From positions 124,001-188,000 of the forward strand of contig NZ_FNON01000003.1 in the NCBI RefSeq assembly GCF_900107045.1: a DNA stretch of 64,000 nt, given 5' to 3'. This document shows positions 32,985 through 41,412 of the stretch, one piece after another. Position 1 is the first letter of the stretch; each line of letters begins with the position of its first letter. This stretch comes from Amycolatopsis xylanica. Its GTDB lineage: Bacteria; Actinomycetota; Actinomycetes; Mycobacteriales; Pseudonocardiaceae. A program made the translations under genes and the position numbers. Below the pieces are notes generated by a model. That model was not told where the DNA came from and searched no databases. It saw only the letters and a program-made list of their open reading frames with translations.

Positions 32985-34646
32985 TCAGCCCGCCGCCGCG
33001 CCGAGCTTGGCCAGCCACGGGGCCTGCATGTACACGAACGACGTCGGCACTCCGGTGAGCTTGCGGTTGAGTGCCAGCACCGACGGCGGATGCGCGAGCG
33101 GGATCCAGGGCAGGTCCCGCATGATCAGCTTGTCGGCGTCGATGTCGAGCTGGGCACGCCGCGCCGGATCCGCCTCGGCCCGTGCGTTCTCCAGGATCGT
33201 CAGGATCGCGTGGTTCTGGTAGCCGGAGTAGTTCTGGCTGCCGTTGGGCGCGATGAACGTGTTCGCCAGCGCGGCGGGATCGGCGTAGTCGCCGTAGGTG
33301 GTGGTGCTGAAGGCGTCGACGGCGGCCCGCGCGCCGGGGTCGGTGAAGAAGTTGATGTAGTTCTCCGGCGAGACGTTGTGCAGGCTCGCCTTCAGCCCGA
33401 TGGCGTTCGCCGCCTGCAGCCACGCGTTGGCCTGGGTGGCGACCGTGGCCAGCCCGGTGGAGGTGCCGATGACCAACGGCTTGCCCGTCGCACCGGCTTC
33501 GGAGATCAGCTTCTTGGCCTGCTCCAGATCCTGGCTGAGTTCCGGCGCGGCGTCCCAGGCCGCGCGGAAAGCGGGCTTGGCGAACCCCCAGGTGCCCGGA
33601 TTGGTGGCCATCCGGGGCACGAAGGCGTCACCGCCGTACGTGGCGCTGATGTAGGTGCGCCGGTCGAACGCGAGCGACAGCGCGCGGCGCACCCGGACGT
33701 CGCCGAGCACCCCCGTGAGGTTGGCCGGGATGAAGTACTGCGTCTCCATCGACGGTCCCAAGTGGACGTTGATACTCGGATTCCGCCGCAGCTGAGCCAA
33801 GTTCGACGTGTCGGTGATCCAGGAGCCGTCGATCTCGCCGGTCGTCAAGCCGGTCGTCAACGTCGCCGCGTCCGAGACACCGCGGAAGGCGATCTCCTGC
33901 GCCAGCGGCCGAAGCGCGGCGTCCCAGTAGTCCGGGCGAGCTGCTACCCGCACCGCCGCGCCCGGCTCCCAGCCCGCGAGCTTGTACGGCCCGGAGCACA
34001 TGGTGCCGCCCGCCGCCGTGCCGAAGTCGCGCCCCTTGGCCCGCGCGTAGCGCTCCTGGACCACGACGCCCGGCATCGCCGACAGCTCGCCGGCGAGCCA
34101 GTAGTCGGGCTTGCTCAGGCTGATGGTCACGGTGTCACCGGACGCGCTGATCCCGGAAATCCGCTCCAGGTTGGCGCCGTAGAAGCTGCCCGTCTCAGGA
34201 TCGAGGTGCCGGTTGAGGCTGAAGACCACGTCGGCGGCGGTCACCGGGCTGCCGTCCCAGAAGCGGGCGTCGGGACGCAGCGTGAGCTGCAGCGCGGTCG
34301 GCGTGGGGTAGCTGTAAGCCGAAGCGAGCCCGGGCGCGAGGGAGCCGTCCGGTTGCTGGCGCAGCAGCGAGTCGCACAGGGTGGCGATGACGGTGTTCTC
34401 CGGATAGTCGAACGCCGTGGCCGGGTCGAGCGACTTCACCTGGCGGTAGAGCGCCCAGGTCACCTTCGGCACCGGCCCGGCGGCCGCCGCGGTCGTGTCC
34501 GGCAGCCCGAACGGGTCACTGGGCGGTTTGGTGGTCGAATCCGCCGCCTGCCTGCCGCCGCAGGCGGACAGCAGCAAAGCGGCGGCGAAAGCGGCAAGTC
34601 GGGTGGCCACGGCCGGCCCCTTCCTCGTGGCGGCGGTCCGGGTCAT
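32985..34646 (-). CDS. ABC transporter substrate-binding lipoprotein (family 5, Opp/Dpp/Nik)
   Basis: 553 aa, ATGA overlap with the deiminase gene. Signal peptide with lipobox LLLSAC, then the family-5 fold: VKSLDPATAFDYPENTVIAT, LRPDARFWDGSPVTAADVVF and CSGPYKLAGWEPG, RRALSLAFDR. Lipid-anchored outside, it captures the substrate for the importer. Family 5 binds peptides, nickel chelates, opines, and guanidino or polyamine-like compounds; the neighbour genes argue for one of the last. Confidence 0.92.
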   Translation of the reverse strand: MTRTAATRKGPAVATRLAAFAAALLLSACGGRQAADSTTKPPSDPFGLPDTTAAAAGPVPKVTWALYRQVKSLDPATAFDYPENTVIATLCDSLLRQQPDGSLAPGLASAYSYPTPTALQLTLRPDARFWDGSPVTAADVVFSLNRHLDPETGSFYGANLERISGISASGDTVTISLSKPDYWLAGELSAMPGVVVQERYARAKGRDFGTAAGGTMCSGPYKLAGWEPGAAVRVAARPDYWDAALRPLAQEIAFRGVSDAATLTTGLTTGEIDGSWITDTSNLAQLRRNPSINVHLGPSMETQYFIPANLTGVLGDVRVRRALSLAFDRRTYISATYGGDAFVPRMATNPGTWGFAKPAFRAAWDAAPELSQDLEQAKKLISEAGATGKPLVIGTSTGLATVATQANAWLQAANAIGLKASLHNVSPENYINFFTDPGARAAVDAFSTTTYGDYADPAALANTFIAPNGSQNYSGYQNHAILTILENARAEADPARRAQLDIDADKLIMRDLPWIPLAHPPSVLALNRKLTGVPTSFVYMQAPWLAKLGAAAG

Positions 34647-35671
34647 GACGCGGGGATCTGCTGGGTGATGCAGTGCACGCCGCCACCGCCGTAGGCGACG
34701 ACATTGCCCGGCACGCCGACGACCTCCCGCTCGGGGAACGCCTCGCCGATCGTGCGCAGCGCCTGCTCGTCCAGGTCCGCGCGCCCGGAGACGGGGACGA
34801 TCACCGCGCCGTTGGCGACATAGAAGTTGGCGTAGGCGACCATCGCCGAAGTCCCGTCCGGCAGCACCTGGACCGGATACTGGGGCAGCTCCAGTATTTT
34901 CAGCGGTCGGCCCAAAGCGTCGTGCTTCGCCTTGAGCACGTCGAGGTTACGCGCCATTCGCTCGAAATCGGGCAATGCGGGATCGATGCAGGTCTGCGCG
35001 AGCACGACGCCGGGACGCACATAGGTGCACACGCCGTCGACGTGCCCGTCGGTGTGGGCGTCGTCGAAGTGGCCATAGGGCAGCCAGAGCACCTCGCGCA
35101 CGCCGAGCTTCGCCTTGAGCTCGGCCTCGATCCCCGCGCGGCTCATCGACGGGTTCCGGTTCGGGTGCAGCAGGCATTGCTCGGTGGTGATCAGCGTGCC
35201 CTCACCGTCCACGGTGATCGACCCGCCTTCGAGCACCATGTCCGAGCCGATCCGCTCGATGCCCAGCACGTCCAGCACCCGGGCGCTGATCGTCGCGTCC
35301 TGGTCGTAGGGCAGGAACTTCTCGCCCCACGAGTTGAACGCGAAGTCCACCGCCGCGCGGCGGCCGGTCCCGTCGAGCACGATCTGCGGACCCGAGTCCC
35401 GGATCCACGAGTCGTCGATGGCCAGCTCGGCCACCTCGACGGCGCCACCGCACCTCCGGCGGACCTCGTCGGCCTGCCCCGGATTGGTGATCATCAGGAC
35501 CGGCTCGAACTCGCCGATCGCGTTCGCGGTGGCCGCGTATTCGGCCTTCGCCTCGTCGAAATACGGGTCCCACAAGGATTCCCGGGTCGGCCAGGCCATC
35601 AGGCAGCGCTCGTGGGGCGCCCACTCGGCGGGCATCCGCCAGCCGGTCACCGGTTCGGAGGGGGGTGTCAT
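34643..35671 (-). CDS. aguA: agmatine deiminase, first gene of ABC/urease operon
   Basis: 342 aa, cytoplasmic, and the member of the four with the most regular AguA features: MPAEWAPHERCLMAWPTRESLW, IDDSWIRDSGP, FNSWGEKF, VLEGGSITVDGEGTLITTEQ, LHPNRNPSMSR, DAHTDGHVDG (His, Asp) and GGGGVHCITQQIP (catalytic Cys334). The reaction would be agmatine to N-carbamoylputrescine plus ammonia. It leads the operon deiminase, binding protein, permeases, ATPases, UreAB, UreC, all with overlaps or 2-base gaps. Context therefore suggests imported agmatine-like substrate. A palindromic operator shared with the deiminase at 36416 precedes it. Confidence 0.85.
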   Translation of the reverse strand: MTPPSEPVTGWRMPAEWAPHERCLMAWPTRESLWDPYFDEAKAEYAATANAIGEFEPVLMITNPGQADEVRRRCGGAVEVAELAIDDSWIRDSGPQIVLDGTGRRAAVDFAFNSWGEKFLPYDQDATISARVLDVLGIERIGSDMVLEGGSITVDGEGTLITTEQCLLHPNRNPSMSRAGIEAELKAKLGVREVLWLPYGHFDDAHTDGHVDGVCTYVRPGVVLAQTCIDPALPDFERMARNLDVLKAKHDALGRPLKILELPQYPVQVLPDGTSAMVAYANFYVANGAVIVPVSGRADLDEQALRTIGEAFPEREVVGVPGNVVAYGGGGVHCITQQIPAS

Positions 35672-35689
35672 GGCAGGGAACCATGCTCC

Positions 35690-35707
35690 TGACTGAAAAA
35701 TTAGTCA
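35690..35707. promoter_or_regulatory. candidate TetR operator before the deiminase/ABC/urease operon
   Basis: TGACTGAAAAATTAGTCA, ends palindromic (TGACT/AGTCA), 19 bases before the deiminase ATG. It matches 13 of 18 positions of TGACTGAATTTTCAGTAA before the deiminase gene at 36416, so one TetR protein may control both. Confidence 0.5.
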
Positions 35708-35760
35708 AGGTTTTCGGGTCGATTGACCCCCACCCGTTTCTCACGGCGAGCGTCAGTCGA

Positions 35761-36330
35761 TCACCGGCACGCCAGTTCCCTGTCCATGGCGTGAGCCAGG
35801 TATGCGCGGACCTCGCCGGTGGTCATCAGGCGGGCCAGCCAGCGGTTGCTCAGACCCTCCACCAGCGCACTCAGGCGGATCGCGACCGCGGCAGGGTCGA
35901 CAGCCCGGTCGACACTGCCGTCCCGCCTGCCCCGCTCGATGAGCTCCGCCAGATCGGCGATCCACCGCTCGGTGGCGGCCGAGACGACCGGGCGCAAGCC
36001 CTCGTCGAAGACGGCGGCGCCCCGGAGCTCACCCCAGACCGCGGAGTTCTCGCGGACCGCGTCGTCGTCCTGGAACTCACCCAGCATCTGGAGGGTGAAC
36101 TGCTCCCGCCCGGTTTCGCCCGCTTCGGCGTCCGCGTAGGTCTCCGCGCGGCTGTTCACATGCTGCATGGCCTGGGCGAGCAGGCCGGCCCGGTCGGTGA
36201 AGTAGTAGTAGATCAGCGAAGTGGAGACGCCCGCCTCCGCCGCGACGTTCTCGACGCGAAGCCCACGGATCCCGTCACTGGCGATCACCCGGCAGGTCGC
36301 GTCCAGCAGCCGTTGTCTGCGATCGTTCAC
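35761..36330 (-). CDS. TetR-family regulator of the deiminase cluster
   Basis: 189 aa from GTG at 36330 (VNDRRQRLLDATCRV); an ATG at 36417 would overlap the divergent gene and the operator, so it is unlikely. Helix-turn-helix VENVAAEAGVSTSLIYYYFT and DRAGLLAQAMQHV. Close paralogue of the TetR at 22675. It sits between the deiminase/ABC/urease operon and the divergent deiminase at 36416, both of which carry the same TGACTGAA-type operator, so it is the likely local repressor. Confidence 0.88.
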   Translation of the reverse strand: MNDRRQRLLDATCRVIASDGIRGLRVENVAAEAGVSTSLIYYYFTDRAGLLAQAMQHVNSRAETYADAEAGETGREQFTLQMLGEFQDDDAVRENSAVWGELRGAAVFDEGLRPVVSAATERWIADLAELIERGRRDGSVDRAVDPAAVAIRLSALVEGLSNRWLARLMTTGEVRAYLAHAMDRELACR

Positions 36331-36380
36331 CTGCCGAACACTATCGGCGCGACGACGCCGGGTGGGGTATTCTCGCGAAC

Positions 36381-36398
36381 TGACTGAATTTTCAGTAA
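36381..36398. promoter_or_regulatory. candidate TetR operator before deiminase at 36416
   Basis: TGACTGAATTTTCAGTAA with the perfect core palindrome ACTGAA-TT-TTCAGT (36383-36396), in the divergent gap between TetR and deiminase genes, 17 bases before the ATG. Same motif as 35690-35707. Confidence 0.6.
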
Positions 36399-36415
36399 GC
36401 AGGAAAGGGCTGGAC

Positions 36416-37429
36416 ATGAGCCTTCACGGGCAAGGGTGGCGCATGCCCGACGAGGCGCACCCGCACGACCTCACCTACATGGCCTGGCCTGCCCGCAAGG
36501 TGTGGAAGTCGGACATCTACGGCGTGCAGGACGACATCGCCGGCATCGCGCGGGCGATCGCGGAGTTCGAGCCGGTGGCCCTGCTGGCCGACGAGCGGGA
36601 CGTGCGCGCCGCCCAGAAGGCCTGCGGCTCCGGCGTCGAGGTCGTCCCGATCCCGGTCGACGACCTGTGGATGCGCGACACCGGGCCGACCTTCGTGGTC
36701 GGGCCGCACGGCATCGCCGGGGTCGACCTCAACTTCAACGGCTGGGGCGGCAAGCAGCGCCACGAGAACGACCGCCTGGTCGCGCGCGAGATCCTCGCCG
36801 ATGAGCGGATCACCCGGATCCAGGCGCCGATCATCGGCGAAGGCGGCTCGATCGAGGTCGACGGCGCCGGCACGCTCCTGGCGACCGAAAGCTCACTGGT
36901 CAACCCCAACCGCAACCCCGGGCGATCCCGCGACGACATCGAACGGGCACTGAAGGAACTTTTCGGTGTCACCACGGTGATCTGGGTGGACGGCGTGGCA
37001 GGCCAGGACATCACGGACTACCACATCGACGCGCTGGCCCGGTTCGCCGCGCCCGGAGTCGTGGTCATGAGCAGGCCGGATCCCGCGGCCCCGCAGGACG
37101 ATTTCACGCGCGCCTACCACCAGGCGCGCGCCGTGCTCCGCGAGGCCGTGGACGCCCAGGGCAGGCGACTGGAGATCGTCGACCTGCCCGAACCCGTCGA
37201 CATCGGCCGTCGCGGGCGCGACTTCCTGGCCTGCTACGTGAACTACTACGTGGTCAACGGCGGCGTGATCATGCCTCGCTTCCGTGACCAGCGCGCCGAC
37301 GACCATGCCGCGGCCGTCCTGCGCGAGCTGTACCCCGGGCGCGAGATCGTGCGGGTACCCGTCGACACCCTGGGCGAAGGCGGGGGCGGTATCCACTGCT
37401 CGACACAGCAGGTTCCCAAGGGGTCGTGA
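36416..37429 (+). CDS. agmatine deiminase family protein, cytoplasmic
   Basis: 337 aa, ATG behind AGGAAAGGGCTGGAC, no signal peptide. WRMPDEAHPHDLTYMAWPAR, VDDLWMRDTGPTFVV, LNFNGWGGKQ, IGEGGSIEVDGAGTLLATE, NPNRNPGRSR, DITDYHIDALARF (His, Asp) and GGGGIHCSTQQVP (catalytic Cys328). Closest in these motifs to the two exported paralogues rather than to the operon AguA, so it may have a different guanidino substrate. Under a TGACTGAA operator. Its Lys-Gly-Ser end and TGA stop lie in the start of a decayed class A hairpin. Confidence 0.87.
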   Translation: MSLHGQGWRMPDEAHPHDLTYMAWPARKVWKSDIYGVQDDIAGIARAIAEFEPVALLADERDVRAAQKACGSGVEVVPIPVDDLWMRDTGPTFVVGPHGIAGVDLNFNGWGGKQRHENDRLVAREILADERITRIQAPIIGEGGSIEVDGAGTLLATESSLVNPNRNPGRSRDDIERALKELFGVTTVIWVDGVAGQDITDYHIDALARFAAPGVVVMSRPDPAAPQDDFTRAYHQARAVLREAVDAQGRRLEIVDLPEPVDIGRRGRDFLACYVNYYVVNGGVIMPRFRDQRADDHAAAVLRELYPGREIVRVPVDTLGEGGGGIHCSTQQVPKGS

Positions 37430-37832
37430 GTGGTACGGCCGGTTCTAACCGACCCGTATTTGGTCACCCACGGCGGAATTCGCGGCGCTGCTTGGTGCGA
37501 GGGGAAGGTTTGCTGCGTTAGATGCAGCAAACCTTCCCCTCGCACACCCGATCACACCTCACAAGCCGAAATACGTCCCGCTATGTACCTTTTGCCGGTC
37601 TCGCTGGCGAAACAAGGGTGGCCCTTGTCACGCTGGAGGTAACAAGGGCCACCCTTGTCACCTCCAGCACAAACTCCGACAGCCCAGCCCTCGCCGTGCA
37701 TGTTACGAACGGGACTTTTGTCACCGTGAGCGCGACAAAAGCCCCGTTCGTGCGGATCCCGACGAGCACGACCCGCGTAGATCACCAAATATGGCCGGTT
37801 TTAACCGGCGAAAACACTCACGACCCCGCGCG
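37430..37832. repeat. gene-free convergent region with several palindrome types
   Basis: No gene. A class A hairpin with decayed right arm (37422-37460), a perfect hairpin with arms TGCGAGGGGAAGGTTTGCTGC (37496-37544, TTAG near the loop), class F palindromes ACAAGGG-TGG-CCCTTGT and ACAAGGG-CCA-CCCTTGT (37611-37675), an imperfect pair ACGAACGGGACTTTTGTC / GACAAAAGCCCCGTTCGT (37703-37751), and the right half of a class A hairpin (37793-37826). Between the deiminase and phospholipase genes, which converge. Confidence 0.75.
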
Positions 37833-40376
37833 TCACCAGCCCAGCGGGGTGATCTCGGCGGCCGAGGTCCACGGGCCGCGCCCGCCCGCCTCGGTCAGCG
37901 CGCGAAGCCGGACGTAGCGCGCCTGCGCGGGCCAGAACCGGACCGTCTTGAGCGTGGCGTCGTCGGCGAACGTGCCGGTGGCGACAGCGGTGCCCCACGT
38001 ACTGCCGTCACCGCTGAGATAGACCTCGTACTGCCCGACACGGCCGTTGGCGCCGCCGTCCTGACGAGGCAGGTAGGTCAGGCCGGTGACCGTGCGGGTG
38101 ACGCCGAGGTCGAACTGGATCTCGTGCGGCAGCGGGTCGGATCCGCCGAGCCACTTGGTGTGCCACAGGGTCGTGGGCTTGCCGTCGACGGCGTTGAGCG
38201 CGGCGCCGTTCTCACCGGAGGTCTCCTGGCTGTCGTAGTACTTCACGACGCGCGGCAGCGGCGACGAACCCATGACCGGGTCGCTGGTGCTCTCCGCGCC
38301 GGTTTCGACGTGCCCGGCGAAGCGGCGGGCGAACGCGTCGGTGGTGTCCGCGGTGGCGGTCAGGTCGTACCAGCCGTTCATGCCTGAGCCGACGGAGAAC
38401 CAATCCTCTTTGGTCGCGCCGGGGGCCACCGGGTAGGTCCACGGCCCGCCACCCCGGTTGCCCGAGCGCACGGTGATAGTGCACGCCTTGCCGCCGGTGT
38501 TGGTCATGGTCAGGTAGACCTTGCCCTCGGTGGGCGCGTAGCGCAGTTTCACCTCCGGGTTGGCGTTGCCGGAGGTCGTCGCGGTGGCGTAGTTCCCGGC
38601 GAGGCGCCGGAGGAAGCCGTTGGGACCGACCACGGTCAGGTCGTACGCGCCCGCCGGGACGCCCGCCTGCCAGTAGTCGGCCACCGTGGCGCCGGCGCCG
38701 ACCGTGTACCGCCACGGCCCGTCGGCGCGGAAAGCGTTGGCGTACACGTAGAAGTGCGCGCCCGCAGCGCCGGTGTTGGCGAAGTCGATCCACAGCTTCG
38801 ACGACTCCACCCGCCCCGAGGCGTGCAGTTCGTAGGGCAGCGGCCGGGCGGTGCGGACGCCGGGCTCCTGCGTCGGCATCACCTGCGTCGCGGGCGGCGA
38901 CGGGTTGGTCGGCCTCGGCCCGCTGGTGGGCACCGGGCTGGGCAGGCTCGGATAGCCGGGCGTGCCGACCGTGGTGTCCAGAGTGGACGTCAGGTCCCCG
39001 CAGACCGCCCGGCGCCACGGCGAGATGTTCGGCTCGGCGATGCCCGTCCACTTCTCGAGGAACCGCAGCACCGAGGTGTGGTCGAACACCTGCGAGTTGA
39101 CCTTGCCACCCCGGCTCCACGGCGAGACCACCAGCAGCGGCACCCGGTTGCCGAGGCCGATCGCCGTGCCGAGGTAGAGCTCATCGGTGGTGGCCACTGT
39201 GGACTGCCCGTCGGACGCGCTCACCGGCGGCGCAGGCGGCGGCATGTGGTCGAAGAACCCGTCGTTCTCGTCGTAGTTGAGCAGGAACAGCGTCTTGTTC
39301 CACACGCTGATGTCGGACGCGATCGCGTCGAGCACCTTCTTCACCAGATCGGCGCCGGTGTTGGGTCCCCAGTCGGGATGTTCGCTCTGGTCCTCGGGCG
39401 CCACGATCCACGAGACCGCGGGCAACCGTCCATTCGCGACATCGGCACGGAAGGTGTCCGCCAGTGCGCCGGGCCGCCGCCGGGCCAGGCCGCGGTCGTA
39501 CATGCTGCGGTCGGCGGCGCTCAGCGCGGCCACGCCCTGGGCGAGCTGGTCGAGCAGCACCGCCTGCTGCGCGGGCGCGGCCTTGGCCACGTCGTAGTAG
39601 AAGTACTCGAGCTTGCCGTAGGGCTTGCCGCTCGGATCCTTGGTCTTGGCCAGCGCCTTACGCCCCACGGCGAGGAAACTGGCGAAGTAGTCCAGCGAGT
39701 TGTCGCCGTAGTTGTCCCACTCCTGGTAGACCTTCCAGCTCCGGCCCGCCGCCTCCAGGCGCTCGGCGTAGCTGGTCCAGGTGTAGCCGGTGTGGCCGGG
39801 GTTCTGCCACGAGTCGTTGCCGATCGCGCGGTTGGTGGTGCCCGGCTCGTAGCCGATCGTGCCGGAGAACAGGTAGAAGCGGTTCGGGTTGGTCGGGCCC
39901 ATTTCCGAGCAGTGGTAGGCGTCGCAGATGGTGAACGCGTCCGCGAGCGCGTGGTAGAACGGCAGCCCCTGCCGGTCCAGGTACATCATCGTGCGCGTGG
40001 TCTTCTGCGCGATCCACTGGTCGTAGCGGCCGTTGTTCCACGCCGCGTGCCCGTCGGACCAGCCGTGCGGGGTACCCGACATGAACTGGTCGCCCACCCG
40101 GTACGGCAGCAGGGAGCCGGTGCCGTTGGGCTGCTGGTAGACCGGTTTGCCGTTCGGCAGCCTGATCGCGGCCGGGTCGTTGAACCCGCGGACACCACGC
40201 AGCGTGCCGTAGTAGTGATCGAACGACCTGTTCTCCTGCATGAAGATCACCACGTGCTCGATGGTCTCCAGGCCACCGGTCGGCGCCTCCGCGGCGAGTG
40301 CCTTGACCAGGCTGGCGGGCAACAGGGCCAAGCCCGATGTCGCCGCCGCGGCACGAAGCAGATCACGACGCTTCAT
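37833..40376 (-). CDS. secreted phosphocholine-specific phospholipase C with C-terminal discoidin-like domain
   Basis: 847 aa, ATG behind GAGGAGACGTA. Tat signal MKRRDLLRAAAATSGLALLP. Phosphoesterase domain with EHVVIFMQENRSFDHYYGTL (nucleophile region), EMGPTNPNRFYLFSG, EDQSEHPDWGPNTG and NYDENDGFFDHMPPP (metal-binding His/Asp), as in PlcC/PlcN-type phospholipases. Two beta-sandwich repeats follow (about 525-700), then an F5/8 type C domain at the end (DGKPTTLWHTKW...YLPRQDGGANGRVGQYEVY), which binds carbohydrate or membrane. It hydrolyses phosphatidylcholine or sphingomyelin outside the cell and is commonly induced by phosphate starvation. Confidence 0.92.
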   Translation of the reverse strand: MKRRDLLRAAAATSGLALLPASLVKALAAEAPTGGLETIEHVVIFMQENRSFDHYYGTLRGVRGFNDPAAIRLPNGKPVYQQPNGTGSLLPYRVGDQFMSGTPHGWSDGHAAWNNGRYDQWIAQKTTRTMMYLDRQGLPFYHALADAFTICDAYHCSEMGPTNPNRFYLFSGTIGYEPGTTNRAIGNDSWQNPGHTGYTWTSYAERLEAAGRSWKVYQEWDNYGDNSLDYFASFLAVGRKALAKTKDPSGKPYGKLEYFYYDVAKAAPAQQAVLLDQLAQGVAALSAADRSMYDRGLARRRPGALADTFRADVANGRLPAVSWIVAPEDQSEHPDWGPNTGADLVKKVLDAIASDISVWNKTLFLLNYDENDGFFDHMPPPAPPVSASDGQSTVATTDELYLGTAIGLGNRVPLLVVSPWSRGGKVNSQVFDHTSVLRFLEKWTGIAEPNISPWRRAVCGDLTSTLDTTVGTPGYPSLPSPVPTSGPRPTNPSPPATQVMPTQEPGVRTARPLPYELHASGRVESSKLWIDFANTGAAGAHFYVYANAFRADGPWRYTVGAGATVADYWQAGVPAGAYDLTVVGPNGFLRRLAGNYATATTSGNANPEVKLRYAPTEGKVYLTMTNTGGKACTITVRSGNRGGGPWTYPVAPGATKEDWFSVGSGMNGWYDLTATADTTDAFARRFAGHVETGAESTSDPVMGSSPLPRVVKYYDSQETSGENGAALNAVDGKPTTLWHTKWLGGSDPLPHEIQFDLGVTRTVTGLTYLPRQDGGANGRVGQYEVYLSGDGSTWGTAVATGTFADDATLKTVRFWPAQARYVRLRALTEAGGRGPWTSAAEITPLGW

Positions 40377-41118
40377 TACGTCTCCTCGTTCAGAGCAAGC
40401 AGGGGGTAATGCTCGAACTCGCCAGGTTCTGCAATCTGGTGCGCGAATGAAAGCATTATCGAGCATGTTCACGCAACATCCGGAAGTCGGGCGCGTGGAC
40501 CGCTCGCGCGACCTCGACGCCGCCGAGCACGACGACGACCGTCGCACACGAGGCGGTCGAGCAGCTGAAGAGAACCCGGGATCCGGGTTACTCGTGGGTT
40601 ACCCGGCGGTGCCGCCACGGTCCCGGACGCGGGATCACCCCATGACCCCCGACTCTCCGGCCACACCCACCCGGAAGCCGCTGCGCGCCCCTTTCATTGA
40701 GGAGAAAGCCGAACGCGGCATGTCTCGCCGCGCGATAGGGGGTCGTGAGTGGCGCGGCCGGTTCTATTTGAGGGGAAGGTCAAATATGGCGCGTTCCCGG
40801 GGCTGGCCGGTGGGGATTTCCTTGGTCGAATTCGAGGTGGGTGCGCTATGAAGCGCGACCAAGCTCAGATCAGAGTTGTGTCGGCGCGAGTGGTACCTCT
40901 GCTGCGTCCAACGGAGCAGAGGTACCACTCGCGCAAGCCTTGTCAGGCTGGAGCGAGGGGGTCCCCCGCTGCGTTCGATGCAGCAGGGGATCCCCTCGCT
41001 CACGACCTCACGTTCGGGTTTCCGGCTGATAAAGGCCGCCATTCATTCGCGATTGATCATTGGCCGACGGCCACAGTCCACAAAGGACCTGATCTTGCAA
41101 CAGGCCCAGCAATGCAAA
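40377..41118. repeat. gene-free region with palindromes
   Basis: I see no gene. The phospholipase promoter should lie at the left end. Visible structures: the palindrome AACCCGG-GAT-CCGGGTT near 40577-40595, a truncated class A hairpin (40742-40768), and two long hairpins of a shared design (40884-40934, arms GCGCGAGTGGTACCTCTGCT; 40951-41001, arms GAGCGAGGGG...CCCC with CTGCGT...ATGCAG loop). Confidence 0.65.
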
Positions 41119-41144
41119 AAGCGCCGACCACGTGGTCGGCGCTT
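41119..41144 (-). terminator. intrinsic terminator of tRNA-Glu
   Basis: Perfect 26-base palindrome (AAGCGCCGACCAC/GTGGTCGGCGCTT) followed, reading leftwards, by TTTTTGCATTG. Sits 16 bases beyond the tRNA-Glu 3' end. Confidence 0.85.
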
Positions 41145-41159
41145 GATCGCTGGTGCGAG

Positions 41160-41232
41160 TACCCCCGATGGGATTCGAACCCACGCTACCGGCGTGAGAG
41201 GCCGGCGTCCTAGGCCGCTAGACGACGGGGGC
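41160..41232 (-). tRNA. tRNA-Glu (CUC anticodon), copy 2
   Basis: 73 nt, identical to 8178-8250, same cloverleaf with anticodon CUC. The 30 bases before it also resemble those before copy 1 (AGAAGTTC against AGAAGATC, ending near AACTTA), so promoter and gene were duplicated together. Lies next to tRNA-Gln, upstream of which is gltX. Confidence 0.95.
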
Positions 41233-41290
41233 TAGGAACTTCTTTTTGTTGCGAGAGAGAACTTACCAGGCTTGGTTTTTCGCTCTGCAG

Positions 41291-41362
41291 CTGGGGTACC
41301 AGGACTCGAACCTAGAATAACTGGACCAGAACCAGTCGTGTTGCCAATTACACCATACCCCA
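41291..41362 (-). tRNA. tRNA-Gln (CUG anticodon)
   Basis: 72 nt: acceptor TGGGGTA/TACCCCA, anticodon arm ACTGG-TTCTGGT-CCAGT giving CUG, T-arm TAGGTTCGAGTCCT, discriminator G. CCA not encoded. Paired with tRNA-Glu; in actinobacteria GluRS charges both and GatCAB corrects the tRNA-Gln product, which suits the nearby gltX. Confidence 0.95.
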
Positions 41363-41412
41363 TCGGAGTGACTCGCCGATCTTGCTGGCGTGTGCTCCAA
41401 CGAGAAGAAATA

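Noticed and set aside
40377..40851. 203-aa plus-strand frame across the phospholipase start
   Set aside because: Begins antisense to the Tat signal region and ends in hairpin sequence; no motif or ribosome binding site.
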